Source: CAXOVX01 sp964213345
Lineage (GTDB): Bacteria; Pseudomonadota; Alphaproteobacteria; Rickettsiales; Midichloriaceae
DNA: 64,000 nucleotides
Direction of reading: 5' to 3'
NCBI GenBank assembly: GCA_964213345.1
Contig: CAXOVX010000055.1
Coordinates: forward strand, 1 to 64,000
Shown: one piece after another, positions 20,132 through 29,764 of the stretch
Layout: the number at the start of each line of letters is the position of its first letter
Numbering within the stretch: position 1 is the stretch's first letter
Notes under the pieces: model-generated
Seen by the model: the letters and a program-made list of their open reading frames with translations, nothing else
The model's database searches: none
Told to the model about the DNA's origin: nothing
Made by a program: the position numbers and the translations under genes

Positions 20132-20194
20132 TTGGTGTAAGTGCATTTCGAAAAAGTCTGGTGCAATGACCGATTGTAACAACACTTACACTAA
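20132..20194. repeat. Inverted repeat in the pepA-IS982 spacer
   Basis: TTGGTGTAAGTG (20132-20143) faces CACTTACACTAA (20183-20194): 11 of 12 bases pair across a 39-base loop. The arms do not match the IS982 ends. It lies just before the truncated left end of IS982 copy a2 and may mark another lost element or a pepA terminator. Confidence 0.45.
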
Positions 20195-20206
20195 TTGATC
20201 TAATAA

Positions 20207-21054
20207 ATTGGAGATATGATATCTGTTAAAAGAAGCCGATAAAGGGTAACAAAGAGGAAACATATGGAAATAGATTTTACAGGAATATATTGTTATGTTG
20301 ATGATTTTTGCAAAGGATTTATAAATTGTTTGGAAATACATTTATAAAAGGCAAGGACAAGGAAAGGCAAGAGGAGTAGGAAGTGCAATATGATCCTTAG
20401 TGAGATAGTGACTATAATATTAGGCTACCAAGAGAGTAAGTTTAGTTGTTTTATGTGTATGTAAAACACCGGAGAGATTTCAAAAATTTATTGTTGTATG
20501 ATAGGTTTGTAGCCGTATTGAAGCGTATTTTGCCTATATTATGGTTATGTTAGTGGTGTCCAATACTTGAGACATGTAAGGCTCTACGTGGCACTAGACA
20601 TAAGGTTTTTCGTGGAATTACTGCAAAAGTAGAACAAGCACCGGTTGGTTTTATGGCCTGAAATTACACACAATTTTCAATGGTAATGTTGATGATGGAA
20701 GGCCTGTCTTGACCATGGCAAAAGGCTCATGGGGAAAATTATTTGGCTATAAAGGATATGTCTCAGAATAATTAACAACACAGCTGTTAGATCAAGATTT
20801 GTTGCGAGGCTTAAGAAGAACATGAAAAATAAACTATTACTCCTACAAGATAAGTTTTTGCTCTATAAACGTACAATTGTTGAAACTATTTCCGGCAAAC
20901 TCAAGCAATTTCAAAGACTCTGGCACTCTACGTTCACATCCGTAGAAAATGCTTCTTGTAATCTTATGGCTTGCTTGATTCCATACCAATTATCACACTA
21001 TAAAACCACTATCTCAACAACTATTATCTTCTAATCTTATCCTTACTTCGGGTT
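20207..21054 (+). mobile_element. IS982-family element, copy a2, 5'-truncated and decayed
   Basis: Near-identical in stretches to copy a1 (AAAGGCAAGGACAAGGAAAGG, ACACCGGAGAGATTTC) and ends in the same inverted repeat CCTTACTTCGGGTT at 21054. The first 30 or so bases including the left repeat are missing, and a block around 20545-20570 is deleted relative to a1. The C-terminal tail again reads MKNKLLLLQDKFLLYKR. Spacer 21055-21340 follows without a gene and precedes rpsL. Confidence 0.8.
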
Positions 21055-21340
21055 TTTTAGGTAAAAGTGTGCAAAAAGCAGGTTGCCTAGATTTATACAA
21101 TACAAAGCTCTGTAATACTTTTGAAAGAAGTGCAAACTTTCTCTAAAAAAAGGTCAGTAGTTTACGTCGCTTAAAATAGAAGAAGTTGTCTTTTGCATTT
21201 TTATCGGCATAAGTACAGTTTCGAAAGAAGCTTATTGTGAAAAATGGCTTGACGTAATCCAGGTTGATATTTATGATGAACGCTTCTGAGATCAGAAGTG
21301 GTAAAGTGTGGTACATAACATCAAATCAAAGTTTATTTTA

Positions 21341-21712
21341 ATGAGCACAATTAATCAGCTTGTTCGTCAAGAAAGGGAGAGTAAAGATAGAAAAAGTAAG
21401 GTACCAGCGCTTGCGGGAAATCCTCAAAAACGCGGTGTGTGTACTAGAGTGTACACTACTACGCCTAAGAAACCTAATTCTGCTTTACGTAAAGTTGCTA
21501 GGGTGAGGTTAAGCAATGGATTTGAGGTCACTAGCTATATTGGTGGAGAGGGGCACAATTTACAAGAGCACTCCGTTGTTCTCATAAGAGGTGGAAGGGT
21601 GAAGGATTTGCCTGGTGTGAGATATCATACGATAAGGGGATCTTTAGATACGCAGGGTGTCAAGAGCAGAAAGCAGGGTAGATCTAAATATGGCGCTAAA
21701 AAGCCGAAATAA
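21341..21712 (+). CDS. rpsL: 30S ribosomal protein S12
   Basis: Decoding-centre protein of the small subunit. ATG 21341 gives MSTINQLVRQERE, the conserved start; the in-frame extension upstream is not conserved. TPKKPNSALRK and GRVKDLPGVRYH are both wild-type, so residues linked to streptomycin resistance are unchanged. It is the first gene of the str block rpsL-rpsG-fusA-tuf. Confidence 0.97.
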   Translation: MSTINQLVRQERESKDRKSKVPALAGNPQKRGVCTRVYTTTPKKPNSALRKVARVRLSNGFEVTSYIGGEGHNLQEHSVVLIRGGRVKDLPGVRYHTIRGSLDTQGVKSRKQGRSKYGAKKPK

Positions 21713-21761
21713 GTGCGATTTTAGTTTTTTTAAAACATCCAATCTTAAATAGAGGGAAAAA

Positions 21762-22241
21762 ATGGCTCGTAGAAGAAGAGCGAAGAAGCGTCATGTACAC
21801 CCAGATTCAAAATTTCACCACTGCACAGTTGCGAAATTTATCAATAATCTGATGATGTGTGGTAAGAAATCCGTAGCAGAGAAAATAGTATACGATGCTA
21901 TCGGGTTAGCGGCTGTGAAATTGAACTCGGATGCAATTGAGGTTTTTGAAAAAGCGATAAAAAATGCTCAGCCGATGGTTGAAGTGCGTTCAATGCGGGC
22001 AGGGGGAGCTACTTATCAAGTGCCAGAAACTGTTGTTCCAACGCGCAGTGTAACGTTGGGCATCCGGTGGATGGTAAAAGCAGCACGTGCGAGAAAAGGA
22101 CACAGTATGGCGGAAAAATTAGGAGAAGAATTCATAGATGCTTGTAATATGAGGGGGGCTGCAGTAAAAAAACGTGATGATGTCCACAAAATGGCAGAGG
22201 CCAATAGGGCGTTCGCTCATTATCGAACACGAACAAAGTGA
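21762..22241 (+). CDS. rpsG: 30S ribosomal protein S7
   Basis: Primary 16S rRNA-binding protein that nucleates the 30S head. It has the usual 159 residues and starts MARRRRAKKR after AGAGGGAAAAA. The core IEVFEKAIKNAQPMVEVRS and VGGATYQVP-type region (AGGATYQVPETVVPTR) are intact. It lies 49 bp after rpsL. Confidence 0.97.
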   Translation: MARRRRAKKRHVHPDSKFHHCTVAKFINNLMMCGKKSVAEKIVYDAIGLAAVKLNSDAIEVFEKAIKNAQPMVEVRSMRAGGATYQVPETVVPTRSVTLGIRWMVKAARARKGHSMAEKLGEEFIDACNMRGAAVKKRDDVHKMAEANRAFAHYRTRTK

Positions 22242-22316
22242 TTTTATAGCAATATGCTAATTAAGATGTATGGCGAGAGTTGAAAGATAGATAAAAGGGG
22301 TGTAAAAAAGTAAGAG

Positions 22317-24410
22317 ATGATGGCACGAAGTACAAAGATAGAGCATTACAGAAATATAGGAATTATGGCTCATATTGATGCTGGTAAGACTACCACTACT
22401 GAGCGCATTTTGTATTATACAGGTAAATCTTATAAAATAGGTGAAGTACATGAGGGGAAGGCCACTATGGATTGGATGGCTCAAGAACAGGAGCGTGGCA
22501 TTACAATTACTTCCGCTGCAACGACGTGTTTCTGGCCTGATAGTAATGGGGTAAAGCATAGAATCAATATTATAGATACACCTGGTCACGTGGATTTTAC
22601 CATAGAGGTTGAGAGGTCACTTAGAGTATTAGATGGTGCTGTTGCTGTGTTTGATAGTGTCGCTGGAGTTGAGCCACAGTCTGAAACTGTTTGGCGGCAA
22701 GCGGATAAGTACGGGGTACCTCGGATATGCTTTGTAAATAAAATGGATCGTATCGGAGCTAATTTTAAAAGATGCGTAGAAATGATGGTGGATAGGCTGG
22801 GTGCAAAACCAGTTGTATTACAATTACCAGTAGGAGTTGAAGATACTTTTAGGGGTGTTGTAGATTTACTTGAGGAAAGGGCTGTTATATGGAAAGGAGA
22901 CGATTTGGGCGCGAGCTATCAGATAGCTGAGCTTCCTAGTGATATGCTCGATGAAGTTCAGTTATATCGTGCGAAGTTAATAGAAACAGTTGCAGAATTT
23001 GATGATAAGGTTTTAAGTGCATATTTGGAAGGTAGGGAAATTAGCATAGAAGGCTTAAAAATATGCATTAGGAAGGGCGTAATATTAGGGAAAATTGTAC
23101 CAGTTTTGTGTGGTAGTGCTTTTAAAAATAAGGGAGTTCAGCTATTGTTGGATGCTGTTATAGATTATCTTCCAAGCCCATCGGATATAGCTCCTGCACG
23201 TGGCATAGATATAAGTAAAGCAGAAGAGGTTGAGGTATATATTAAGCAATCAGATATTGGAAATTTGGTGGCTTTAGCTTTTAAAGTCATGACGGATCCG
23301 TTTGTAGGTTCGTTGACTTTTGTTCGCATCTATAGCGGGATTATGCAATCTGGGAGTGGAGTTATCAATACTACAAAAAGTACTAAGGAAAGAGTAGGAA
23401 GAATTTTGTTGATGCATGCTAATAATAGAGAAGATGTAAAAATTGCATATGCTGGTGATATTGTGGCTCTAGCGGGGCTTAAAAATACGACAACAGGTGA
23501 TACTTTATGTGGAGATGGTGCATCTGTTATTTTGGAGAAAATGGAATTCCCACAGCCTGTTATGGAAGTGGCAATTGAACCCAGAACTACTGCAGATCAA
23601 GAAAAAATGGGGATTGCTATTTCGAGGCTTGCTTCTGAAGATCCATCTCTGCGAGTAAAGGTTAATTCCGAAACAAATCAGACAGTCTTGGCTGGAATGG
23701 GTGAGCTGCATTTAGAAATTATTGTTGATAGGATGCGCAGAGAGTTTAAAGTTGAAGCAAACATTGGTGAGCCACAGGTTGCGTACAGAGAAACTATTAC
23801 TAAAATGTATGAGATAGATTATACGCATAAAAAACAAACTGGTGGTGCTGGACAATATGCGAGAGTCAAAATTGTTTTTGAACCCACAAAGGAAGGATTT
23901 TCTTTTGAGAGCAAGGTAGTAGGCGGTAGTATTCCTAGAGAATATATTCCGGCGATACAAAAAGCTCTTATTGAGAGTTCTGGAAGTGGTGTTCTAGCTG
24001 GATTTCCTATGATAGATTATAAAGCAACTTTGCTGGATGGAGCTTTCCACGAGGTGGACTCTAGTGCTTTAGCTTTCGAAATAGCTGCAAAAGCTGCGTT
24101 TAGAGAAGGTATAGCTAAGGCTTCTCCTAAATTATTGGAGCCAATAATGGTTGTAGAGGTTGTTACTCCAGAGGAATTCATGGGAGATGTAATTGGTCAT
24201 CTAAACAGCCTAAGAGGGCAAATGTTAGGTATGGAGTTAAGGGGTAATGCTCAAGTTATAAAGGTACATGTGCCGTTGGCCAGGATGTTTGGTTATATAA
24301 ATGCTTTAAGGTCTATGACGCAAGGAAGAGCGCAGTATACTATGCAGTTTTCTCATTATGAATATGTGCCTCAGGCAGTAGCAGATGAGATTGTAGCAAA
24401 AAACAGGTGA
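22317..24410 (+). CDS. fusA: Elongation factor G
   Basis: GTPase that drives translocation and, with RRF, ribosome recycling. G1 is AHIDAGKT (18-25), switch I includes ERGITITSAAT, G3 is DTPGHVDF and G4 is NKMDRIG. All five domains are present in 697 residues. Two adjacent ATGs (22317 and 22320) are possible starts. It follows rpsG by 75 bp. Confidence 0.97.
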   Translation: MMARSTKIEHYRNIGIMAHIDAGKTTTTERILYYTGKSYKIGEVHEGKATMDWMAQEQERGITITSAATTCFWPDSNGVKHRINIIDTPGHVDFTIEVERSLRVLDGAVAVFDSVAGVEPQSETVWRQADKYGVPRICFVNKMDRIGANFKRCVEMMVDRLGAKPVVLQLPVGVEDTFRGVVDLLEERAVIWKGDDLGASYQIAELPSDMLDEVQLYRAKLIETVAEFDDKVLSAYLEGREISIEGLKICIRKGVILGKIVPVLCGSAFKNKGVQLLLDAVIDYLPSPSDIAPARGIDISKAEEVEVYIKQSDIGNLVALAFKVMTDPFVGSLTFVRIYSGIMQSGSGVINTTKSTKERVGRILLMHANNREDVKIAYAGDIVALAGLKNTTTGDTLCGDGASVILEKMEFPQPVMEVAIEPRTTADQEKMGIAISRLASEDPSLRVKVNSETNQTVLAGMGELHLEIIVDRMRREFKVEANIGEPQVAYRETITKMYEIDYTHKKQTGGAGQYARVKIVFEPTKEGFSFESKVVGGSIPREYIPAIQKALIESSGSGVLAGFPMIDYKATLLDGAFHEVDSSALAFEIAAKAAFREGIAKASPKLLEPIMVVEVVTPEEFMGDVIGHLNSLRGQMLGMELRGNAQVIKVHVPLARMFGYINALRSMTQGRAQYTMQFSHYEYVPQAVADEIVAKNR

Positions 24411-24578
24411 GTTTTTTCAAGTAAGGTGTTTTTATTTAGCCTGCGAGCTCTAATTTTATGTGGTATTTGTTATGAGATTGGTGTATAGAATAGGATTGGA
24501 TGTGAATATTTATGAAGTTTAGTGGGATTTGAGTTCATTATTAAAGGGTTATAAAATAGAAATAAGGAGAATACGCGA

Positions 24579-25757
24579 ATGGCAGAAGGAAAGTTTGAGC
24601 GCACTAAGCCGCATCTTAATATTGGTACCATTGGGCATGTTGATCATGGCAAGACCACTTTAACTGCTGCTTTGACAAAATTATTCAGTAAAAAATACGT
24701 TAAGTATGATGAAATAGATAAAGCTCCTGAAGAAAAAGCTCGCGGTATTACTATCAATACAGCGCACGTAGAGTACGAGACAGACGCTAGGCACTATGCG
24801 CATGTTGACTGTCCTGGGCATCAAGATTATGTAAAAAATATGATTACAGGTGCTGCGCAAATGGATGGAGCAATACTTGTAGTGAGTGCAACTGATAGTG
24901 TGATGCCTCAAACGCGTGAGCATATTTTGTTAGCAAGGCAGGTGGGTGTGCCCAGCATAGTGGTGTATTTAAATAAAGTAGATGCGGTTGATGATCCGGA
25001 GATTGTGGACCTTGTAGATATGGAAGTCAGAGACTTATTGAAAAAATATGGGTTTCCTGGTGATGTGATCCCTATTGTTCGTGGCTCTGCGAAAGCTGCG
25101 TTGGAAGGTGCGAGTACGGAAATGGGTGAGAGCTCGGTACGTGCTCTAATGAAGGCAGTTGATGAATATATCCCGGTTCCTGAGCGAGTAATTGATAAGC
25201 CATTCTTGATGTCAGTAGAGGATGTATTCTCTATCTCAGGTCGCGGCACTGTTGCTACAGGGCGTATTGAGCAGGGTATTGTCAAAGTTGGAGAAGAGGT
25301 AGAAATTGTAGGATTGCGCGCCACAGCGAAGTCTATATGTACTGGTGTTGAAATGTTCCGAAAGGAATTAGATCAAGGTATGGCAGGTGACAATGTTGGT
25401 ATATTATTACGTGGTATAGGTAAAGATGACATAGAGCGTGGGCAGGTTATCGCAAAACCCGGCAGCATTACGCCACATACTAAGTTTAAAGCAGAGATCT
25501 ACGTATTGACAAAAGAGGAAGGTGGTAGACATACTCCATTCTTTGGGAATTATCGTCCTCAGTTCTATTTTAGGACTACTGATGTTACCGGCTCCATTAC
25601 TTTAAAACAAGGCGTTGAAATGGTGATGCCTGGTGATAATGCCGAGATTACTGTAGAGTTAATTTCTCCTATAGCTATGGATAAAGGGCTAAAATTTGCT
25701 ATTCGTGAAGGTGGAAGAACGGTTGGTGCCGGTATTGTAGTAGAAATTATAGCGTAA
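24579..25757 (+). CDS. tuf: Elongation factor Tu
   Basis: Delivers aminoacyl-tRNA to the ribosome. A good Shine-Dalgarno (AAGGAGA) sits upstream of ATG 24579. GHVDHGKT (19-26), DCPGHQDYVKNM and NKVDAVDD mark the GTPase; domains 2 and 3 are complete at 392 residues. The GHVDHGKT box and ARGITINT switch are canonical. It is the single tuf in this window, placed as usual between fusA and rpsJ. Confidence 0.97.
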   Translation: MAEGKFERTKPHLNIGTIGHVDHGKTTLTAALTKLFSKKYVKYDEIDKAPEEKARGITINTAHVEYETDARHYAHVDCPGHQDYVKNMITGAAQMDGAILVVSATDSVMPQTREHILLARQVGVPSIVVYLNKVDAVDDPEIVDLVDMEVRDLLKKYGFPGDVIPIVRGSAKAALEGASTEMGESSVRALMKAVDEYIPVPERVIDKPFLMSVEDVFSISGRGTVATGRIEQGIVKVGEEVEIVGLRATAKSICTGVEMFRKELDQGMAGDNVGILLRGIGKDDIERGQVIAKPGSITPHTKFKAEIYVLTKEEGGRHTPFFGNYRPQFYFRTTDVTGSITLKQGVEMVMPGDNAEITVELISPIAMDKGLKFAIREGGRTVGAGIVVEIIA

Positions 25758-25831
25758 TATTTTTTGGAGAAGAGAGCGTATGTGCCATCTTGGACAAAGT
25801 AGCAAAAGAGTAAAATGTGGGTAGTGGAGTT

Positions 25832-26155
25832 ATGAGTTCTCAGCAGGTAATTAAGTTAAAATTGAAGGCGTTTGATCATAGGATTTTAGATCAGGCAGTG
25901 TGTGACATCGTCAATACTGTAAAAAAGACAGGTGCCAAAATAAAAGGACCGATTCCTTTGCCTCAGAAAATAGACAGATTTACCGTGAATAGGTCTCCAC
26001 ATATTGATAAGAAGTCGAGGGAGCAGTTTGAGATTCGGCATTTTTGTCGTTTGATACTCATTGATCCCGCTCCTCAAACTGTTGATGCTTTGATGAAGTT
26101 AGAATTAGCGCCGGGTGTTGAGGTAGAGATTAAATTACTTGAGAGTACTGTGTAA
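25832..26155 (+). CDS. rpsJ: 30S ribosomal protein S10 (NusE)
   Basis: Small-subunit head protein that also takes part in antitermination as NusE. ATG 25832 gives MSSQQVIKLKLKAFDHRILDQAV; the five codons upstream are not conserved. GPIPLPQKIDRFTVNRSPHIDKKSREQFEIR is essentially invariant across bacteria. It opens the S10 block, 74 bp after tuf. Confidence 0.97.
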   Translation: MSSQQVIKLKLKAFDHRILDQAVCDIVNTVKKTGAKIKGPIPLPQKIDRFTVNRSPHIDKKSREQFEIRHFCRLILIDPAPQTVDALMKLELAPGVEVEIKLLESTV

Positions 26156-26175
26156 TAGAGGAATAAAGGTTGTAT

Positions 26176-26877
26176 ATGGAAGCAGTGAAACGTACTGGGA
26201 TTGTTGCTACGAAGCTGGGAATGACTCAGGTGTTTTGTGAAGGGTCCAAATTGGTGCCTGTAACATTACTGAGAATCGAGAGAAATGTAGTCATTTACAC
26301 GAAAAATAAGGATAAACATGGATATTTTGCTGTTGTGCTAGGATATGGTGCGCGTAAAAAAATGACAAAGCCCCTAAAGGGTATTGCTTCGGGAGCTGGA
26401 ATAGACTCTTTTAGGCTTTCTAGGGAATTCAGGGTATCTGGTGAGTGTGCGTTGCAGGTGGGTAGTGTACTTGAAGCTTCGCACTTTATGAAAGGACAGC
26501 ATATAGATGTTACGGCCGTTAGTATTGGTAAGGGATTTGCTGGTGGTATGAAGAGATATGGGTTTGCTGGCCTTGAAGCATCTCACGGTGTATCTCTTGG
26601 TCATAGGGCGTTGGGTTCTACAGGACAAAGGCAAGATCCGGGGAAGGTATTTAAGGGAAAAAAGATGGCGGGGCATATGGGTCATAAAACCGTTACAACG
26701 CAGAATTTAGAAATTGTAGACATAAATTTAGAGCTGTCTATAGTAGCTGTAAAAGGATCTATCCCAGGTAGTAAAGGTGGGGTGGTTTTTGTTAGAGATG
26801 CTGTAAAGCGTACGTTGCCGTTAGGTGTGCCACTCACTGCTTCTTTGTCAATGAAGGAGGTATATGTGGGCGCTTGA
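26176..26877 (+). CDS. rplC: 50S ribosomal protein L3
   Basis: Early-assembly 23S rRNA-binding protein near the peptidyl-transferase centre. The L3 signature region is KGFAGGMKRYGFAGLEASHGVS followed by GSTGQRQDPGKVFKGKKMAGHMG. ATG 26176 is chosen; the TTG at 26170 is an extension. It ends in TGA. A 190-bp G/T-rich spacer separates it from rplD, much longer than usual in this operon. Confidence 0.96.
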   Translation: MEAVKRTGIVATKLGMTQVFCEGSKLVPVTLLRIERNVVIYTKNKDKHGYFAVVLGYGARKKMTKPLKGIASGAGIDSFRLSREFRVSGECALQVGSVLEASHFMKGQHIDVTAVSIGKGFAGGMKRYGFAGLEASHGVSLGHRALGSTGQRQDPGKVFKGKKMAGHMGHKTVTTQNLEIVDINLELSIVAVKGSIPGSKGGVVFVRDAVKRTLPLGVPLTASLSMKEVYVGA

Positions 26878-27067
26878 GTGTTATGAAAATAAAAATTAGG
26901 GCAAGTTTTCTGTGAATGTGCACTAATGTTGCTTGTGTTGGTGTTAGGGTGTGGGTGGATGTAGCTGGGTTTTGCATAATTGAGTGTCAGCATGTGATAA
27001 TGTGGTGGCGGTATGAGGGTTGTTTCTCATGCCTGCTGTGTGTGGTTGGTATAAGGATGGGATATGT

Positions 27068-27694
27068 ATGAAAGCTCAGGTTATTAGTTTAGATAGTGAT
27101 GTCACAGGGAGTGTTGAGTTGAGTCAGGGTGTGTTTGGCCGTTCTATACGACCTGATTTGATGCATAGAGTTGTGCTGTGGCAAAGGTCCAAGAGACGGG
27201 CGGGGACGCACAAAACAAAGGAAATTGGTGATATTAGGGGATCTACAAGGAAGATTTATAAACAAAAAGGTACCGGGCAGGCGAGGCATGGCAGCTTAAG
27301 AGCTCCGCAGTTTAGAGGTGGTGCCGTTATCTTTGGCCCCGTTGTTAGGTCTCATGAATTCAAATTAAACAAAAAAGTACGTGTATTGGGAGTTGTATCT
27401 GCGTTGTCTCTAAAATATAAAGAGGGGGATTTAATCGTGTTGCAAGATACAAATTTGGCATCTTTTAAGACGGGTTATTTGCTGGATAGAATTCGGAATA
27501 TGGGGTTAGAAAAAAGTACGATGTTAATTATTGACCAAGAGATAAGTGATAATCTTAAAATGTCTACTGCTAATCTTCGCAGTATTGATGTTATGCCTGT
27601 TGAGGGTATGAATGTATTTGATATTTTGAGGCATAAGAAGCTGGTATTGACTATTAATGCGATAAAACAAATTGAGAAGAGATTAATTATATGA
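27068..27694 (+). CDS. rplD: 50S ribosomal protein L4
   Basis: Large-subunit tunnel protein; in E. coli it also autoregulates the S10 operon. ATG 27068 gives MKAQVISLD; the longer frame upstream is not conserved. The tunnel loop KQKGTGQARHGSLRAPQFRGGAVIFGP is intact. Its stop overlaps the rplW start (ATGA), indicating translational coupling. Confidence 0.96.
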   Translation: MKAQVISLDSDVTGSVELSQGVFGRSIRPDLMHRVVLWQRSKRRAGTHKTKEIGDIRGSTRKIYKQKGTGQARHGSLRAPQFRGGAVIFGPVVRSHEFKLNKKVRVLGVVSALSLKYKEGDLIVLQDTNLASFKTGYLLDRIRNMGLEKSTMLIIDQEISDNLKMSTANLRSIDVMPVEGMNVFDILRHKKLVLTINAIKQIEKRLII

Positions 27695-27984
27695 GCACTG
27701 TCGGCAGTTTGTATGACGTTTTAATTGCACCCATAAACACCGAAAAATCTACTGTGTGTAGTGGAGCTTGTGGGAAATATGTGTTCATAGTGCATCGTCA
27801 AGCCAATAAATCCCTTGTAAGAAGGGCAATAGAAAAGATTTTTGAGAAAAAAGTAAAAAGTGTAAATATTATTAATGTGCATCCTAAGACTAAGGTGTTT
27901 AAAGGTATAAAGGGTAGACGTGCTCATCATAAGAAGGCTATAGTGACGTTACAGCAGAATGAAAGTTTTGAATTTTTATCTTAG
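27691..27984 (+). CDS. rplW: 50S ribosomal protein L23
   Basis: Exit-tunnel rim protein that docks trigger factor and SRP. The 97-residue protein contains the family core VFIVHRQANKSLVRRAIEKIF and the C-terminal KAIVTL stretch. It overlaps rplD by four bases. Confidence 0.95.
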   Translation: MSTVGSLYDVLIAPINTEKSTVCSGACGKYVFIVHRQANKSLVRRAIEKIFEKKVKSVNIINVHPKTKVFKGIKGRRAHHKKAIVTLQQNESFEFLS

Positions 27985-28033
27985 ATAAGACGCATGTGTT
28001 TAGCTTGAATTAGTAGGTTAGTTAGTATACATT

Positions 28034-28054
28034 GCGAAAAGTTCAACTTTTCGC
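28034..28054. repeat. Perfect palindrome in the rplW-rplB spacer
   Basis: GCGAAAAGTT at 28034-28043 and AACTTTTCGC at 28045-28054 flank one base. The 10-bp arms lie in an atypically long (187 bp) spacer inside the ribosomal operon. It lacks a T tract, so it is more like a binding site, mobile-element footprint or RNA processing site than a terminator. Confidence 0.5.
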
Positions 28055-28171
28055 GCGATGTTGGATCTATTTTTTTACTGGATTAGTTTGTTTTGTAAAA
28101 CTTATCTTAGGTTGTGTTGTAAAAAGAGGAGGTTGTGTGTTTTGTGCAAAAAAAAATTTGAGGTATAGGCG

Positions 28172-29002
28172 ATGTCTCTAAAGGAATGCAAGCCCGTAAC
28201 TTCTTCTACTCGCGGTTTGGTTTTAGTAAATAGGTCGGATTTATGGAAAGGTGAGCCAGAGAAGCGTTTGGTGCGTAGTAAAAAAAGGAGTGGAGGGAGA
28301 AATAATTTGGGCAGGATTACCGCTTGGAGGAAAGGTGGTGGTGCAAAACAGAAATACAGAGAAATAGATTTTAAGCGCAACAAAGTAGGGGTTTTTGGGA
28401 CGGTTCAGAGAATTGAGTATGATCCCAATAGAACTGCTTTTATCGCGTTGGTAAAATATGATGATGGTGAGTTGTCGTATATCTTGGCACCGCAAGATTT
28501 GTTGATGGGTGAAAGAGTTGTGTCTGCAGATGCTGCTGACATTAAGGTTGGCAATACGATGCAGCTGAGAAATATGCCTGTGGGAACTGTTGTGCACAAT
28601 GTAGAGTTGAAGCCAGGAAAAGGCGGGCAAATAGCTAGAGCTGCTGGGGCCTGTGCTCAGCTAGTGAGCAAGGATGTTAGCCATGTTTTGATAAAGTTGC
28701 GTTCAGGTGAAGTAAGGATGGTATCATCTGTTTGTCGTGCTACGATTGGTGTTATATCTAACCCAGATAATCAGAACATTGTCTTAGCTAAAGCTGGTAG
28801 GAGTAGGTGGCTAGGTGTGCGTCCTACTGTGCGTGGTGTAGCTATGAATCCGGTAGATCACCCGCATGGTGGTGGCGAAGGAAAGACGTCTGGAGGAAGA
28901 CATCCGGTTACGCCTTGGGGAAAGTCAACTAAAGGTAAGAAGACTAGAAATAATAAGAGAACTGCTAGATATATAATAACATCTCGACATAATAAAAAAT
29001 AA
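28172..29002 (+). CDS. rplB: 50S ribosomal protein L2
   Basis: 23S rRNA-binding protein needed for subunit association and peptidyl transfer. The 276 residues include KRSGGRNNLGRITAWRKGGGAKQKYR and the C-terminal signature MNPVDHPHGGGEGKTSGG with the key histidine. It is intact and followed closely by rpsS. Confidence 0.97.
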   Translation: MSLKECKPVTSSTRGLVLVNRSDLWKGEPEKRLVRSKKRSGGRNNLGRITAWRKGGGAKQKYREIDFKRNKVGVFGTVQRIEYDPNRTAFIALVKYDDGELSYILAPQDLLMGERVVSADAADIKVGNTMQLRNMPVGTVVHNVELKPGKGGQIARAAGACAQLVSKDVSHVLIKLRSGEVRMVSSVCRATIGVISNPDNQNIVLAKAGRSRWLGVRPTVRGVAMNPVDHPHGGGEGKTSGGRHPVTPWGKSTKGKKTRNNKRTARYIITSRHNKK

Positions 29003-29028
29003 AAATTTTAATGTACAATGGGGGAGAT

Positions 29029-29310
29029 ATGGCACGATCTGAGCAAAAGGGACCTTTCGTAGATAGTTCTCTATTAAGGGTGGTGGATAAAGCTGCGAGA
29101 GAGCAAAAGCTTAATAGAGTAATAAAAACTTGGTCTAGGAGGTCGACTATCATACCGGATTGGGTGGGATTGACTTTTAATGTGTACAATGGTAAGAAAT
29201 TTCTTCCAGTTGCAGTGAACGAGAGAATGGTTGGTCGAAAGTTGGGAGAATTTGTTCCAACACGTACTTTTACCGGGCATGGTACGAATAGAAAAGCTAC
29301 AGTAAAGTGA
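29029..29310 (+). CDS. rpsS: 30S ribosomal protein S19
   Basis: 30S head protein that partners S13. ATG 29029 (MARSEQKGPFVDSSLL) has GGGGGAGA just upstream. The C-terminal signature VGRKLGEFVPTRTFTGH is complete. It ends in TGA, one of several conserved genes here showing that TGA is a normal stop in this genome. Confidence 0.96.
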   Translation: MARSEQKGPFVDSSLLRVVDKAAREQKLNRVIKTWSRRSTIIPDWVGLTFNVYNGKKFLPVAVNERMVGRKLGEFVPTRTFTGHGTNRKATVK

Positions 29311-29374
29311 GTAGTGTATGTATTTTGTATGATAGTGATCAACGTATGTTTTGTGTTTATAAATATTGGGTTAT

Positions 29375-29749
29375 ATGAGTATTTTACATTATAGGAAGCA
29401 TCTAGCTCAAGATAGTACTGCGTTTGCGAAGAGTGCTCCGATTAAGACTAGCACGTATAAATTGCATCTAGTAGCGGACTTGATTAAGGGGATGGAAGCA
29501 TCCAAGGCATTGTTGCAGTTACAATTTTGTAGTAAGAAGGTATCGTACGATATGCATGAAGTACTGAGATCTGCAATATCAAATGCGGAAAATAACATGT
29601 GTCTTGATATTGATAGGCTGTACATATCTGAAATACTCGTTAATAAAGCGTTCTATTTAAAACGTTTTATGGCGAAGGCGCGAGGTAGGGCAGGAAGGAT
29701 CCAAAAACCTTTTAGTAGGATCACAATTTTTGTAAGTGAAAAAAAATAG
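29375..29749 (+). CDS. rplV: 50S ribosomal protein L22
   Basis: Tunnel-lining protein of the large subunit. ATG 29375 (MSILHYRKH) is preferred to the TTG at 29366. The C-terminal beta-hairpin region AKARGRAGRIQKPFSRITIFV is conserved. It sits between rpsS and rpsC as expected. Confidence 0.95.
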   Translation: MSILHYRKHLAQDSTAFAKSAPIKTSTYKLHLVADLIKGMEASKALLQLQFCSKKVSYDMHEVLRSAISNAENNMCLDIDRLYISEILVNKAFYLKRFMAKARGRAGRIQKPFSRITIFVSEKK

Positions 29750-29764
29750 TAGGTGTTGTATTAT

